Shown: positions 11,379 through 22,242 of the stretch, one piece after another
How the letters are laid out: each line of letters starts with the position of its first letter
Position numbering within the stretch: position 1 is the first letter of the stretch
From: Deroplatys truncata
Taxonomy: Eukaryota; Arthropoda; Insecta; Mantodea; Mantidae
DNA: 64,000 nt
Direction: 5' to 3'
Assembly (NCBI GenBank): GCA_030765065.1
Contig: CM060989.1
Location: 37,997,501-38,061,500 of the forward strand
The notes under the pieces: generated by a model
Told to the model about the DNA's origin: nothing
Database searches by the model: none
What the model saw: the letters and a program-made list of their open reading frames with translations, nothing else
Position numbers and translations under genes: made by a program

Positions 11379-11419
11379 TACGAGGGCGACAAGGAACATT
11401 TTTAGAAAATAAAACAAGG

Positions 11420-12890
11420 ATTAGTTTTAAAAAATGTAAATGATTGTATTGTTTTTCAAAATATTCCCGTTTAACATCAATACATTTTTGCATCCATGAA
11501 ACTAGTCCGTAAAGCAATAAGGCCACTCTTCCTGAGGCACTTCAGAAACCGTGTTTATAATGTTCCACTGCTTCATCTGATGACGAAAAAGGGATTCCAC
11601 GTATTTTATCTTTAATTTTTGGAAACAAAAATAAACCCCAAGGTGCTAGATCAGGCCTGTATGGTGCAGAGTCCATGATGGGACCTTTAGACCATCCAGA
11701 TACTTAGTTGTTACTTTTTCTGTATGAGACGATGCGTTGTAATGATGTAACATTGTGTTTCCCTTTGGGCGTTTTTCACAAACTTAATTTTGCGGTAAAC
11801 ACACATTTTGTGTACCAATCGGCAGTAACGGTACTTCCGTCTTCTAATGCTATAGTAGCAATATGGCCCGTTTTAGGAAAAGAGCTACCAACTATCTTAC
11901 TAGCACTGCGAATTCATCGGGCTTTTGTAGGCTCAAGTTCTTTCGAAAGAATCATTGAATTGATTGACTGTTCTTTTCAGGATCATAAGAATAAATCCAA
12001 ATTAATTAACAGTAACGATGTTACATGCTGGGGTGAGGGCCAAAATGTTTCCAAAAAATGAATAAATTTAGTTCACTCCAACACGCACATGGAGAACGCA
12101 ACTCGCTACAGCAAGATAACCGGGACCTTGGTGTGTGAAATTTAGAGTAAGGCGTGGGATTTCACATTACACAAAAACATTACATAACACGCATTACCTG
12201 GAATTTATTAACAAATATTTGGCACTGTACATTATGAACTAAGAAGAGAGGATGGAGAGAGATGCCTCGAAGTCGTGGACTGATCACACGCACGTGTTGC
12301 TACAACGACTACACTCACTCAAGTGACGCTATCTATATCCCCCATCTAACCGTGTCTAGCCAAGCCAGACAGGGTTGGCGTCATACCACACAAATTTCAA
12401 ACAGAGCCCTCCCCTTTGGCGTGGTCCGCGCCAAAAAGAGGGATCGTTAAGCCGAAAAATCAAAGAAATCCAATAATGCTATTTCTAGTAGCGACAATGC
12501 AACACAACACTGCGTCTGGTAATAACAATGAACTTACTGATACGCTACACTATTCCAAACCAAATTTGAAGTATCGCCTTGGAATTTTACAGAGTTTTTC
12601 TGCACCAATCAATGCGTTGTTGATCTGGAGTCAGTTTATGTGGAATACATGAACAACAAAGTTTTCTTACGTCTGTTAATGTAAAATGTTTTGTGTTTGA
12701 CTCATACCGAAGCTCAATGTCGCCCGAATAAATACATAAAATGCCCGTTGATCTTCTTCAAGCATTACTCCAACTGCGGCAATATTTTCATCAGTTAACA
12801 GCAGTTTGGCGAAATTCATTAATACGCCAAAAAACGAACGATCTCTTTTGAATTCGCTGTACCAATTATGCAGAGAGAGCCAAAAGAGTA
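11420..12890 (-). pseudogene. Mariner transposase, interrupted and decayed
   Basis: N-terminal half, beyond the LTR: WYSEFKRDRS, then MLEEDQRAFYVFIRATLSFG with MSQTQNILH (helix-turn-helix region), then IPHKLTPDQQRIDWCRKTL. After the LTR: IWIYSYDPEKNSQS, where the expected GDETW before it is destroyed by a stop, so the first catalytic aspartate is lost; GHIATIALEDGSTV and TADWYTKCVF; MLHHYNASSHTE, where the second catalytic aspartate of HDNA is a tyrosine; and SAPYRPDLAPWGLFLFPKIK with the third aspartate intact, ending MQKCIDVKREYFEKQ. Two catalytic residues are gone and several stops are present. Confidence 0.85.
12019..12549 (-). mobile_element. Solo LTR, family D, inside the mariner
   Basis: Plus-strand start TGTTACATGCTGGGGTGAGG and end CTTACTGATACGCTACA. 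Removing it rejoins the mariner reading between IPHKLTP... and WIYSYDPE, so the LTR arrived after the mariner. The target duplication is not clear. Shared family words are CATTACCTGGAATTTATTAA and ATAACAATGAAC near the end. Confidence 0.75.
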
Positions 12891-12895
12891 CGAAC

Positions 12896-13652
12896 CGGCT
12901 GCGCGGTGTTTTTTTTTTTACTTTTAATTGTAAAAATCCCTTCTTTTTTAAAAAAAATAGTCAATCTTGTATACCTTATAACTTTTATTCACGATATCCT
13001 TGCAGCTTTCAAATTGCTATTTTACAGCTAGTTTCTACTTCTTGTTTAAACGTAAGAGTAATCATGAACTAATTAATATAGAGATTCTGTTAAAGATGGC
13101 TACTCTAACAATATTATACAAAGACAGTCTACATTATTAACTCTGCAACTCATTAGTTAAGAGAGAAGCTTGCTCGCAAAGAATTTCATTGTTTTGTTCT
13201 GACTTCGTTAAGGCTCCTAGTTTTTCTCACAACAATGCCTGCACAGTGTATGAGAGAGAGACACATTGTTTAGGACGATGCACTCTGAGGTAAGCCCATG
13301 ACAAAGAACTCTGCAGCGTTGTCACTGGACGTGCAAACAGCCTGGATTTATGTGGAGAGTTCATCCCTCTTGACTTATTGTGGCTCTGTCCGTTTCAGTG
13401 GTGCCACCTGATGACTTTAACATAGTTATTTATGTAACCTGTATGACCGAGAACGAATTATATATGTGTTCCGTTGAGATATAAGAGTATACCTGCTTGC
13501 AGCTTCGGAAACCTTTTTCTATATTGTTTTTCGTGAAGAAAACAGAACATTACGGTATGAGTGGGGTCCAGATTCTTAGCTTTTAGCCATTTAATGAAAA
13601 CTGTTCAACATATCAATGTTTCACACTTCCTGGGGCTAAATATGAGGAGTAT
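12896..13652. other. No gene recognised
   Basis: Contains T-rich and A-rich runs (12907-12960). No supported feature. Confidence 0.45.
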
Positions 13653-14375
13653 TTTTATTTTCTCTACAACGTACGTTTGTGTGTGTGAATAACATAACTC
13701 ATAAACGAAAAGTTGAATAAACAACAAACTTGGTAGGTATTTAAGTTCAGTATTTTCCAAAGTCTCGACACGAAGATTTTCAGGAAATTCTCCTCATCCC
13801 CAACTATCCTTTACATAGAAAATTTTTCGAAATTTTTATTTTCTAAAAATGGCTCTAACGATTTTTATTAAAATACCATATTTTAAAGATATTTACTTGG
13901 CAAATCAAATGCATATCTTGAATTTTCTGGGAATGCCACAGAAAGTATACCTCATTAAGAAGGAATTTTGTATAATCTGCAACTGGTAAACTTGGGGGGT
14001 AGACGAAAACGTAATACACAAAAACTGTAGATATCTTTAAAATACACAATTTATTTCAAATAACATTTTTTTAATGGTTCGAATTGTACAGCACTTTGTC
14101 ATTATTTTAAAATCGTCATTCGGTTGGTTTTAGAGATTGCATGGTAAAAGTATGGAACGTGAAGGTTAGCGTGTAGCATCCTGTTCTTAAACATTTGACT
14201 ATCGCTGTTTTCTTTGTATCTATACGAAATGTGTAATTTAGCTGCTTCTGTGAAGGTTTACCTCGATTAAACTGAAGTAGATAGAAAAATAAGCTTTCGT
14301 AAGAATAATTTGTGTACCTATTAATAAACGATAGAGGGCAGAGAGGGTATGCGAATGAAATGCATTAGATTTTTA
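13653..14375 (+). repeat. Family A repeat, internally deleted
   Basis: It starts ATTTTCTCTACAACGTACGT and moves straight into the GTGTGTGTGAATAACATAAC stretch, so the usual first hundred bases (CATTCCACCCAAAAATTCG and beyond) are deleted. The rest follows the consensus to GAGAGGGTATGCGAATGAAA and TGCATTAGATTTTT. Confidence 0.8.
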
Positions 14376-14559
14376 TATAATATACTCTAATAGCGACTTA
14401 AAATCTCGAAAGTGCTTCAAGTTCAGGTCTTCACAGTTCACCTCTATTAGGTCGATCAATTATTACAATTTTAGCCTACATACGTCTTGTATGAAAGAAT
14501 AAGTACAATTGAATGACCTAATATTGATTTACTATGAAGCTCAGGACTCTCAGACACGG
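14376..14559. other. No gene recognised
   Basis: Short spacer without a recognised feature. Confidence 0.4.
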
Positions 14560-14640
14560 TTGGTCGTTAAGGTACAACTCGAGAATAGAATGTTTGCAGT
14601 TCTAACCCTCCAGGACCGTCTCCCTGACTAAGGAAGCACA
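14560..14640 (+). repeat. tRNA-like SINE head fragment
   Basis: CAGTTCTAACCCTCCAGGAC and CGTCTCCCTGACTAAGG match the B-box region of the fragment at 440-535. It appears cut off on its 3' side by the following LTR. Confidence 0.5.
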
Positions 14641-15104
14641 GATAATACTGAGACCGCGCCTTGCGAAGCTAACCGGGAGTGCGAGCGTTCCCTGGCTGGT
14701 CTACATGGCCGAAGATGGGGCTAATGGCCGGTCCGCTTTAGAACAATAGTCTATTATGTGCCACTTCCCTGCTCCAGAACATTCCTTTCGGCATGTTCTA
14801 GTAGCCTCCCTTTCAAGAATATACTTCTTTGATGGGAGGCCTATATAAGGGGCTGCTCTTGTCCGTGAGTTCAGTTCAGCTGAGTGTAGTTAGTTAAGAA
14901 GTTACGAAGTTAAAAGTGCACAGTGCCAATGCAGTTTGGTGAGATGCGACTGAGAAGTTCAGTTGTGGGTTGTGATTCGACGGATTATTGTGTTGTGCTC
15001 CGAATGTTTGCCAAAAGTTTATTAAGTGTTAACGTTTGTGCCACGCTGAGTACCTAAGTGATAAAGTGTGTTTGGCAGTACTGGTGTACTCATTTGTTAT
15101 AATA
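14641..15104 (+). mobile_element. Solo LTR, family E
   Basis: It matches the reverse complement of 36321-36850. Shared parts in order: GGCTGGTCTACATGGCC against the GGCTGGGTGCGGCTAACGACC region, GCTAATGGCCGGTCCGCTTT, TATTATGTGCCACTTCC, GGAACATTCCTTTCGGCATG, a TATA box, and repeated AGTTCAGTTCAG words downstream. It ends near CTGGTGTACTCATTTGTTAT. No retroviral-type genes adjoin it. The left boundary is approximate. Confidence 0.65.
14842..14848 (+). promoter_or_regulatory. LTR TATA box and initiator-like site
   Basis: TATATAA lies about 25-30 bases before GAGTTCAGTTCAGC, matching the usual spacing to an insect initiator (TCAGTT). The same pair is conserved in the other family-E LTR. Confidence 0.6.
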
Positions 15105-15334
15105 TTGAAAAAACACGATCCTTCGTGTACCACTGGCTGTGATGTCAGTACTAAAATGAAACTACGGTAATATAAAGTGAAAAAACTCTTTGAAAGTATA
15201 GTTAGTAGGCTTCCAATTGTGGAATGGGATATGGGATCAATATTAGTACTTTGTTAAACTTGCATTGAGATGAGTAAATAAAGTGATGAGAGTTATTTTC
15301 ACCCGTTTTATTCCTATAACATTACAATTTTTAA
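15105..15334. other. No gene recognised
   Basis: Between the LTR and a mariner relic. No primer-binding site was recognised next to the LTR. Confidence 0.4.
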
Positions 15335-15900
15335 CGTTGTTCACTTCAAGTAACTGCCTTGAGAAGCCACACAGCACCAGAGATGGTTCTTCCACTCCTC
15401 ATACCAGTGCTGGAACTTGGATACTGGAATAGCCTTCAGCACTTTGGTTACTGTCATTTGAATGTTGGCTAAACCGAAGTCCCTTGAGGTGTTTTTTCAC
15501 TCTCGGGAAGAGGACAAAGTTATTAGGACTCAAGCCGGACGAATAAGAAGATTGAGGAGAGATAGGAATGTTCTTATTGGCCAAAAAAACAGCATACTGT
15601 AACTGCTTTGTTAAGACACATTATCGTGATGCAACATCCAGTTTCATTTTGTTTAATCTCGCACACATGACTCTTTTTTGAAGTATTTCAGGAACCCGGA
15701 ACCTGTCGACATTTGCATCAGTTCCTGCAGCCGAAGGTCTTCCCTCTGTAAATTCTTTAAACCATCGAAACACCTGGATTCTTAACAAAACATTGTCTCC
15801 GTAGACCTGCGAAGTTTTGCAAATGTTTCTGTCCAAGTCTGAAGCAAAGCCTTATCGCACACTGCCGCTGCTCAAAGTTCTTGCCACTCATTGTCAGAAC
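15335..15900 (-). pseudogene. Mariner transposase, internal deletion
   Basis: The minus-strand reading starts MSGKNFEQRQCAIRLCFRLG near 15895, the usual mariner N-terminus. RWFKEFTEGRPSAAGTDANV follows, then a jump directly into the C-terminal third (SSGLSPNNFVLFPRVKKHLK, equivalent to YSPDLSPxDFFLFPRLKKHL). The middle of the gene, with the first two catalytic aspartates, is deleted, and the third is changed (SSGLSP instead of SPDLSP). This is a non-autonomous deletion derivative distinct from the 3558 and 11379 elements. Confidence 0.8.
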
Positions 15901-16201
15901 ACACAAGCAAAACCTGCTTCACTAACACAATCGCTACGGACAACCAACGTGACGCTAGGGGGTTTTGGCTCACACTCATGGCGTATCATATGTTCACCCA
16001 TCCCCTTTCAAGTCCCACGTCACCAGTGTTTCCCGATGGAACAGTATGCTACCACTCTCATTACTTTATTGACACACCCCGTATTTGCTTTAACCTTATG
16101 TCAGTTCACACAGCAATGAGTAACGAAAGCAAAGCCACAGCAGTGAACAAATTTATGAAAATGTTATGAGCAGTCAGTAGTATTCTAAAGAATAGATAGT
16201 A
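15901..16201. other. Probable mariner 5' flank, no gene recognised
   Basis: Likely contains the untranslated 5' part of the preceding mariner relic up to about 16010. Opposing 92- and 100-codon frames here have no recognisable product. Confidence 0.35.
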
Positions 16202-17491
16202 CAGGGTGATTTATGAAGAACAGACACACTTATTTCTTTAATTGTTTCAAAACGAGTTATGATAGCGACAACTTATTATACCTGAAATGCAGAGGAATTT
16301 TGGTATATTATTTACCACTATAGCAACAACTGAACACGTCGTCCCATGTTATTGACAACTCGTTGCAGGATCTGTTGTCAATTGCTTGAATCTCCTGTGT
16401 AATGTTGTGCTTCAGACCGCCCAATTTCTTGGGACGTGTGGCATTAACCCTGTCTTTTAAGTAACCCCATAGAAAGAATTCCGGCGATATCAAATCCGGA
16501 GATCTCGGTGGCTACAGGTTCTTGGAAAATATCCGGTCATCAAAGAACTTGCAATTAGTGCCATGGATTCATTTGATGTATGGCATGTAGCGCCGTCCTG
16601 CTGAAAATTCCCTTCACTCAGCTCTGCATCGTCTAGTTGCTCAGCAAACTCCATGAAAATCCATCCGTACTCTGCAGTGTTCACATTGTTTTAAAAAAAA
16701 ATTGGTCGCACTATTCTCTTTGCGGATATTGCGCACCAAACACTGATTTTAACCGGATGTATAGTTGCTTCATGAATAACATGTGGATTTTCGCTGGCCC
16801 AATAGCAGAGTTATTTGAGTTCACATAGCCAGATAAATGGAACCATGCTTCATCTGTGAACCATGTGATGGACAATATGTCAGGATTTTGCACAATGAAC
16901 GCGTGAAATCAACGACAATAATTTAGTCGTCTACCCTTATCTGGTCCCTGTACCAGATGGACAACCGTAATCCTATACAGCTTTAAGCCTGCACTTTTCA
17001 CAGCTCCCTGACTCATTGAGTAGCTGTACTTTGTCTCCTGCGACAAATGTCTTAATGATATTTTGGGTGATTGATCAAGTCGTGCTCTTACGTCAACAGC
17101 AACCGTGGGAAGCCTAGATGAACCAGTTTTGCCTTTTCACTCACCTGAGATCCAGTTTTTCCAATTTGTTTACCAGTCCCAGTATTGTATTTCTTTGGGG
17201 AGGATTCCGAAAACCAAATTGTCTCTACTATGCCTTTTGAGTAGCTGTAGTTGAATTCGTAATCCAGTATTGCTTTACAAGGAAAAGTCCTTCATTTAAT
17301 GTGTCTCAAACACAGTTGCTAAGAATAAAACTAACAATTACGAATAAAACATAAACATCTGCGCATCTAGTGACAGGCAATCGAAACTCTAGAACGTGCT
17401 GCTTAATTTGGTGCTAAAATTGGGGCATTGAGTGAATTTAGAACAGAATAATTAAAGAATGAAATGTGTCAGTTCTTCATAAATCACTCTG
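16202..17491 (-). mobile_element. Tc1/mariner-type transposon with clear TIRs
   Basis: Terminal inverted repeats of about 28 bp: CAGGGTGATTTATGAAGAAC at the low end and, on the minus strand, CAGAGTGATTTATGAAGAAC at the high end, then GACACA in both. TA precedes the low end; the matching TA at the other end has decayed to AA. The size of 1.29 kb is normal for the superfamily. The transposase is on the minus strand. Confidence 0.9.
16302..17300 (-). pseudogene. Tc1/mariner-type transposase, broken
   Basis: Three conserved segments are seen in different frames: ITWFTDEAWFHLSGYVNSNN with the first catalytic aspartate, FQQDGATCHTSNESMALIAS with the second, and RSPDLISPEFFLWGYLKDRV with the third, followed by LKHNITQEIQAIDNRS. 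The last segment is out of frame with the one before it, and a poly-A run near 16690 causes another break. The N-terminal DNA-binding half (17000-17300) is more decayed. The TDEAWFH/QQDGATCHTS type is a common but poorly named lineage in insect genomes. Confidence 0.85.
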
Positions 17492-18234
17492 AAGAATAAA
17501 ACTCTGCATATTGTGTGTTCACAGGTGGCGCTATTGAGTTCAGATTGACCGAGGTCGAGTAAGAGCTTCGGCGTTCTCCTATTGGTGAGTAAACGTTTAT
17601 TTTAGAGATGTGATCAAACAGTTGTTTTATAGCTAACAAATCTAACACGCTAAGGATAAAGCCAAAGGTACTACGAAAAGGGCCCCCGAAGCTAGAGTAG
17701 AGCACCGCACACGGCCATCCGGCCCCTTGTGCTTCTACCATGGCCCCTGGGAGGTAGGGATGAGGGGAAAGAACGGAAAGGCGACCAGATCAGTATGACG
17801 AGCGCAAGCACGGACGACGTCCCTAATGTTTCCATATTCAACGCCTCAAACAGCTCCAAGCCTCCGGAGGTTTCTCGAAGGAGCATCTGCCCGAAAGCAC
17901 CCAGAGGCGGGTATCCAAAAGATGGGTCCCTGCACGAAGTCAGGAAGAAATCTCCACAGGCGCACAGCCACCGCTCAGTGCAACCTGCCGAACAAGCCAC
18001 CGCAACCTTCCGAATGCGAATCACGCACGTTACCGTGATGCCACCTCCCTCGATATCTAAGAGGATAGTTGGCAATTGTTATAAGATAAGCGTTTAATAC
18101 AATTTTTGAAGGATATAGTTTTCATTGCTTCCTCTAATCTTTACTAAGCAACAGGGGCAGTGCATTTGATTAAAACGAGATTCCATCGGAAATAAACACG
18201 TGTTGAAGCGTCCGATCTCAAAAGTAATTTTACC
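17492..18234 (-). repeat. GC-rich repeat-like stretch, possible SINE
   Basis: 17690-18060 is much more GC-rich than its flanks. On the minus strand it starts with a tRNA-head-like ATCACGGTAACGTGCGTG, similar to the S1 A-box region, but the B box is unclear. Overlapping open frames of 122 and 127 codons on opposite strands follow from the base composition and match nothing known. Confidence 0.35.
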
Positions 18235-18676
18235 ACCTCTAGCCCTTTGGTAGATAGAGGAAGTGTTGTATTCCAGTTAAAATTCTATATCGAGATTTCA
18301 CCGACAATACCTATTTTGTGGTCCCTGGACAAAAAGGCATGTTTGGAAAAAGGTCCATTTGTGTAATCTGCCTATCTGTTCTGTGTGATTCACTGAGATA
18401 ATACCAAATTTTTTAAGTTCAGCATTTTACAAGCATGCTACACAAATATTTTAAAGTAAATTCTTCCTCCCCAGACTAACATTTATGTAGAAACTATTTA
18501 TTTATTTGTGACTTTCTAAAAAATGACTAACAAAATGCCATATTTTAAAGCTATTTCATTACATATAGTTATATCTTGAAATTTATACTGATAAACAATA
18601 AGAGATGGACAAAATCTTACTACACAATCTAATGCAGATGTCCCTAAACACATAATTTATTTCAGTTTTTGCTTAC

Positions 18677-19511
18677 TCTACTACGCAAAGAGGGTGGAAA
18701 AGGTATTGTATTCCACCTCAAAATTCGATATCGAAATTTCACCGGAAATACATGTTTTGAGGCCCCCGGAGCCCCAAAAAAGCATTTTCAGAGCAAGGTC
18801 CGTGTGTGTGTGTATCCGTGAATAGCATAACTGAAGAACAAAAAGTCGGATAAATACCAAACTTGGTATTTAAGTTCAGTATCTTCCAAAGGTGCGACAC
18901 AAAGATTTTCAAGAAAATCCCTCCACCACAAATTGCCCTGTACACGGAAAATTTTCGAAATTGTTTATGTTCTCAAAAATAGCTCTAACGATTTTAATTA
19001 AAATTCCATATATTAAACATATTTAATGACAAATAAAATGTATACTGAATATTCTGTGAAGGTCTCCTTATTTTGGAAAGAGTTTTGTAACCTTGTGTAA
19101 CTGGTAAGGGTTAAGCGGTAGACGAAAACGCACTACACAAAAAAATGTAGATCTATTCAAATAACCTTTTTGCAACGTTAGGCATTTCTAAGATATCCGT
19201 TATTAATTGTTCGAATATTTTAATATTTTATCATTCTTTTAAAGTCCTGTCAACATTCAGTTGTTTCTCGCAATTGCATGGAAAGAGTATGGAATTTTAA
19301 GGCCAGCATATAGCGTCCATTTCTTAAAGATTTGAGTATCGCTATTCCCTTTGTATCTATAAATAAATGTATAATAGATATTTCTGCAAAGGTTTATTTG
19401 GATTAAAATGAAGTGGATAGAAAAATAAGTTTTAGAATAGTTTGTATACATACCAATAAACGATAGAGGGTATAGAAAGTAATATGAATGTAACTCATCA
19501 GATTTTTAATG
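18677..19511 (+). repeat. Family A repeat nested in another copy
   Basis: It starts TTACTCTACTACGCAAAG and ends ATGTAACTCATCAGATTTTT. Runs of five T flank both ends, and the outer copy resumes immediately. All family landmarks are present, including GGAAATACATGTTTTGAGG and CAAACTTGGTATTTAAG. Confidence 0.8.
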
Positions 19512-19556
19512 GCATTGGCAGTTCAGAGATATTTGTTGTTATTGGTTGAAGAAGTA

Positions 19557-20395
19557 GGTTGTTGCTTCACGTATGGAAAGCCGATTTGAAGTAGGATGTA
19601 TTATGTTGTATTGTAGTTCAACTGTTGGGGAGCCGAACTTGTAGTAGTTGCATCCGCACGTATAGTAAACAGTTTCGGTAGCCTTCGCCGCAAATTTACT
19701 TTCAGGTGGCTTTTGCCCCAAGTTTAAAAAAACATATTAACTTTGTAATTTGACTGTTTCTTTAAATATTAAATATTTAAGTTTGGTTCGGCTGCGTCAG
19801 TATTATTGTTAGAGACACGTTTCTCTTAGCAGGGTTGTGATGCTTACACAGATTATAATTTTACTTCACTCCTTTTATTAATGCTTGATACGATTTAAAT
19901 AACACTTCACTGATATAGAGAGCTGTGAGATTCGTTTATTAATTATTTGCACTTTTTAACACGTAAACTATTTTAGTCTCACACTAATACATATTATATT
20001 TCTTGAGGACACTTTTTTGCGTCTGGTTAGTAACGCTGTCTGCAGGCAACTGAACTCTAAATTTGTAAAATTTTCTCCTTTTCAGTTTCTGATTGGCTAT
20101 TTTATAAACTGTCACAAAATTTACATTATTTTTGCTCCAATAATGACTAGTAGCATTATTAAACATTCTTACTCATTATTGCCTCAAGGTTACCTCATTG
20201 TTAGCTCATTGTTATCAGCTTTTAACCTATTATTCTCACAGCTCCTACATTATTTAAATTACGTAATATATTCACATAGCATTATTACACATAGATACAA
20301 TAATATAAACATATGCAATGATTGTAATACACACTCCCTATATATTTTTACATACACATATTGCTTTAAGGCGGTCTGTTATTGAATTTATATAT
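19557..20395 (-). mobile_element. LTR-like element, family B
   Basis: Closely matches 61641-62645. Shared parts: GTTGGGGAGCCGAAC, the CTTTCAGGTGGC(C/T)TTTGCCCC unit, TCAGTATTATTGTTAGAGAC, TTGATACGATTTAAATAACA, TTGAGGACACTTTTT and CTATTATTCTCACAGCTCC. Orientation is taken from the primer-binding site in the sister copy. It carries two of the 27-bp CTTTCAGGT...GCCCC units where the sister has three. Confidence 0.6.
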
Positions 20396-20535
20396 ATTCA
20401 CTGCAGCCTGCAGTATCCCTTTATACCTACAACGAAATTTGTAATGAAACCGTTACTGAAATCTTTTGTAGAAGAGATATAAAAATAAGCGATGGAGGAT
20501 AGAGAAAGGCATGTGAAGTTAACGCGCGTTTTTAA

Positions 20536-21461
20536 ACTATAGCTACATCCCGTGCATTTGTCTTTTTTGCTGTTGTGGGAGATTGATTCTTTACTTTATG
20601 AACGGAGCCTTTGATATACACCGTGACCAAGCACGTGCTCTATCTGCTTTACGGCTCTCCTATCGCTTTTATTTGTTGGGTTCCACTTTAGTGTAGATAT
20701 CAAGCAATTTGCAGGATATTGTCAGCACTTTTTCAGTATAGTGTTCATGCTAGCAAAACTGCCTTGCCATGGAACTTTTAATAATATCATCTTAATCTGG
20801 TTTAAAATATGATAGCGCTCCTATGTGACAAAATTACGGTCGCAAATTCTGTTTAAATGGGTTATCTGCCTGCAGTGCACCGGGAGAGAGAGAGAGAGGA
20901 GCCCGCTCGCGGTAAGGGATTTGATTTCCAGCAAGGCACAGCAAGCCAATAACTGGATCCGTAACACGATTTTTTGGTCGGATGCAAATTCCCATTTCCG
21001 CCACGAGCTTGAAACTAAGCGATAACACAACTGTCAGTTATATGCCCTGGCTTAGGTAACTCGTAGTTTCACAAACCCCATGTTCATATCTGTGTTTTTA
21101 TCGCTGCTTTCCCACGACGGTGAAAATTAATCGCTTTAAAGGGGTTTTAATATATGAATTTACAAAAGTTTCACAATTTCGTTAATTCACGTTAATAAAC
21201 AATATTGGTGGAGATACCCACCATAGTATAGCTATACAAAAACACTTCAGAAATATATCCTTCTTGTATTCAATGCTGTTTAAAATTGTGATCAAATTCT
21301 GTTTTAAATAACATTGCACACCTGCATGTGTAATATGTATTATCAAAATGCAGATCTCGTAGAATAATACATTCCGATACAAAACACTGTCGTCTAAAAA
21401 TATTTTTAGTTGCCAGTATCTAAAAATAGTAGCAACAAATTGAATCATTTATAGCTTTCGC
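20536..21461. other. No gene recognised
   Basis: A short (GA)n tract lies at 20883-20898. Overlapping frames of 64-69 codons on both strands around 20820-21030 lack any family match. Confidence 0.4.
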
Positions 21462-21790
21462 TAGAGCGCCAGGGTAGCGCAGTGGTTTTGTTTCCGAATC
21501 GCGGACTGACGTCCCGGAATTCGATCTCCGACTTCGGGTGGTGATTTTAAGTCAACCCTAATCACACCTACACCTCTGGCATCTTCATGTGAAGTATTCC
21601 CAAGGCCGAACGTGGTTCGGAGTCCATGGTAAAAGCTGTAGGTCCTATCATACCACCGCCATCCTCATCATCAACCTACCATCGGAGGCAACGGAATCTG
21701 GCCGCCGGGTGCCTCCACCTCAGAAATGGGTCCAGTCATCGCTTGGTGGACTGAGGTAACCCCCGAAGGGGATAGGCTATATAGGGAGCA
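21462..21790 (+). repeat. tRNA-derived SINE (family S3)
   Basis: The A box is a near-consensus GGTAGCGCAGTGGTTTTG and the B box is GGAATTCGATCTCCG. The body runs through TCTGGCATCTTCATG, GGTTCGGAGTCCATGG and CCATCGGAGGCAACGG, ending near GGGGATAGGCTATATAGG. The 28262 element has a comparable head. Confidence 0.65.
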
Positions 21791-22242
21791 TTAGAAACTT
21801 CGAAGATAGCTTTTGTTGGCTGTCCTGTAAATATGCATAAGAAAAGCTAACTTGTTGAAATGTTTGTTAATAACTTTTATAAAACTAATTTTCACTTTCT
21901 CTACACTTATCTAGAAATGGACTGCAGGAAACGCGGATTACTCCCAACATTCTGTTTAGTAATTTCACAGTAGGTACACATTTCTAGACCCTCTAACATC
22001 CAAAAAAGGATTTTTGGAAAATATTCGTGCACAGTTATGTATGAATTTGTGAATAATTATAGTGGTTTTAAAATTATATATTTTCAATTGTATACAATAT
22101 CATTTTGGATCATAACTTAAGCTGAAGAGTAACTGTGGAAGTTTGAACTCCATATTTAGATTGTTTTATTTTGCAGTCATGGTAACTAAATAAACAAAGA
22201 TCGCAACTCACGTGAAAAAAGCTCTTTTTGTTTTCTGTACCA
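21791..22242 (+). repeat. Degenerate family A fragment plus spacer
   Basis: ACTTTCTCTACACTTATCTA near 21893, CACAGTAGGTACACATTTCT, then CATCCAAAAAAGGATTTTTG resemble the first part of family A but are much decayed. The rest is unassigned. Confidence 0.45.

Larger units (their letters stand above)
11379..12895 (-). mobile_element. Mariner element split by an LTR
   Basis: The 3' terminal repeat TACGAGGGCGACAAGGAACA is at the low-coordinate end. A minus-strand transposase relic fills the element on both sides of a family-D LTR at 12019-12549. The 5' end is missing: the coding similarity stops near 12890 in the middle of the N-terminal region and no matching 5' terminal repeat follows. Confidence 0.8.
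18235..20535 (+). repeat. Family A repeat interrupted by two insertions
   Basis: Pieces: 18235-18676 (first half), 19512-19556 (GGCATTGGCAGTTCAGAG continuing the consensus), and 20396-20535 (CCCTTTATACCTACAACG to GAGAAAGGCATGTGAAGTT). Between them lie another family-A copy and an LTR-like family-B element. About 130 bp of consensus is missing at the second junction. Confidence 0.75.

Noticed and set aside
11708-12061. 117-codon plus-strand frame
   Set aside because: It is antisense to a mariner transposase relic and runs into the inserted LTR.
17692-18097. Overlapping 122- and 127-codon open frames on opposite strands
   Set aside because: Both follow from high GC in a repeat-like patch. Neither product shows a domain, signal peptide or known family.
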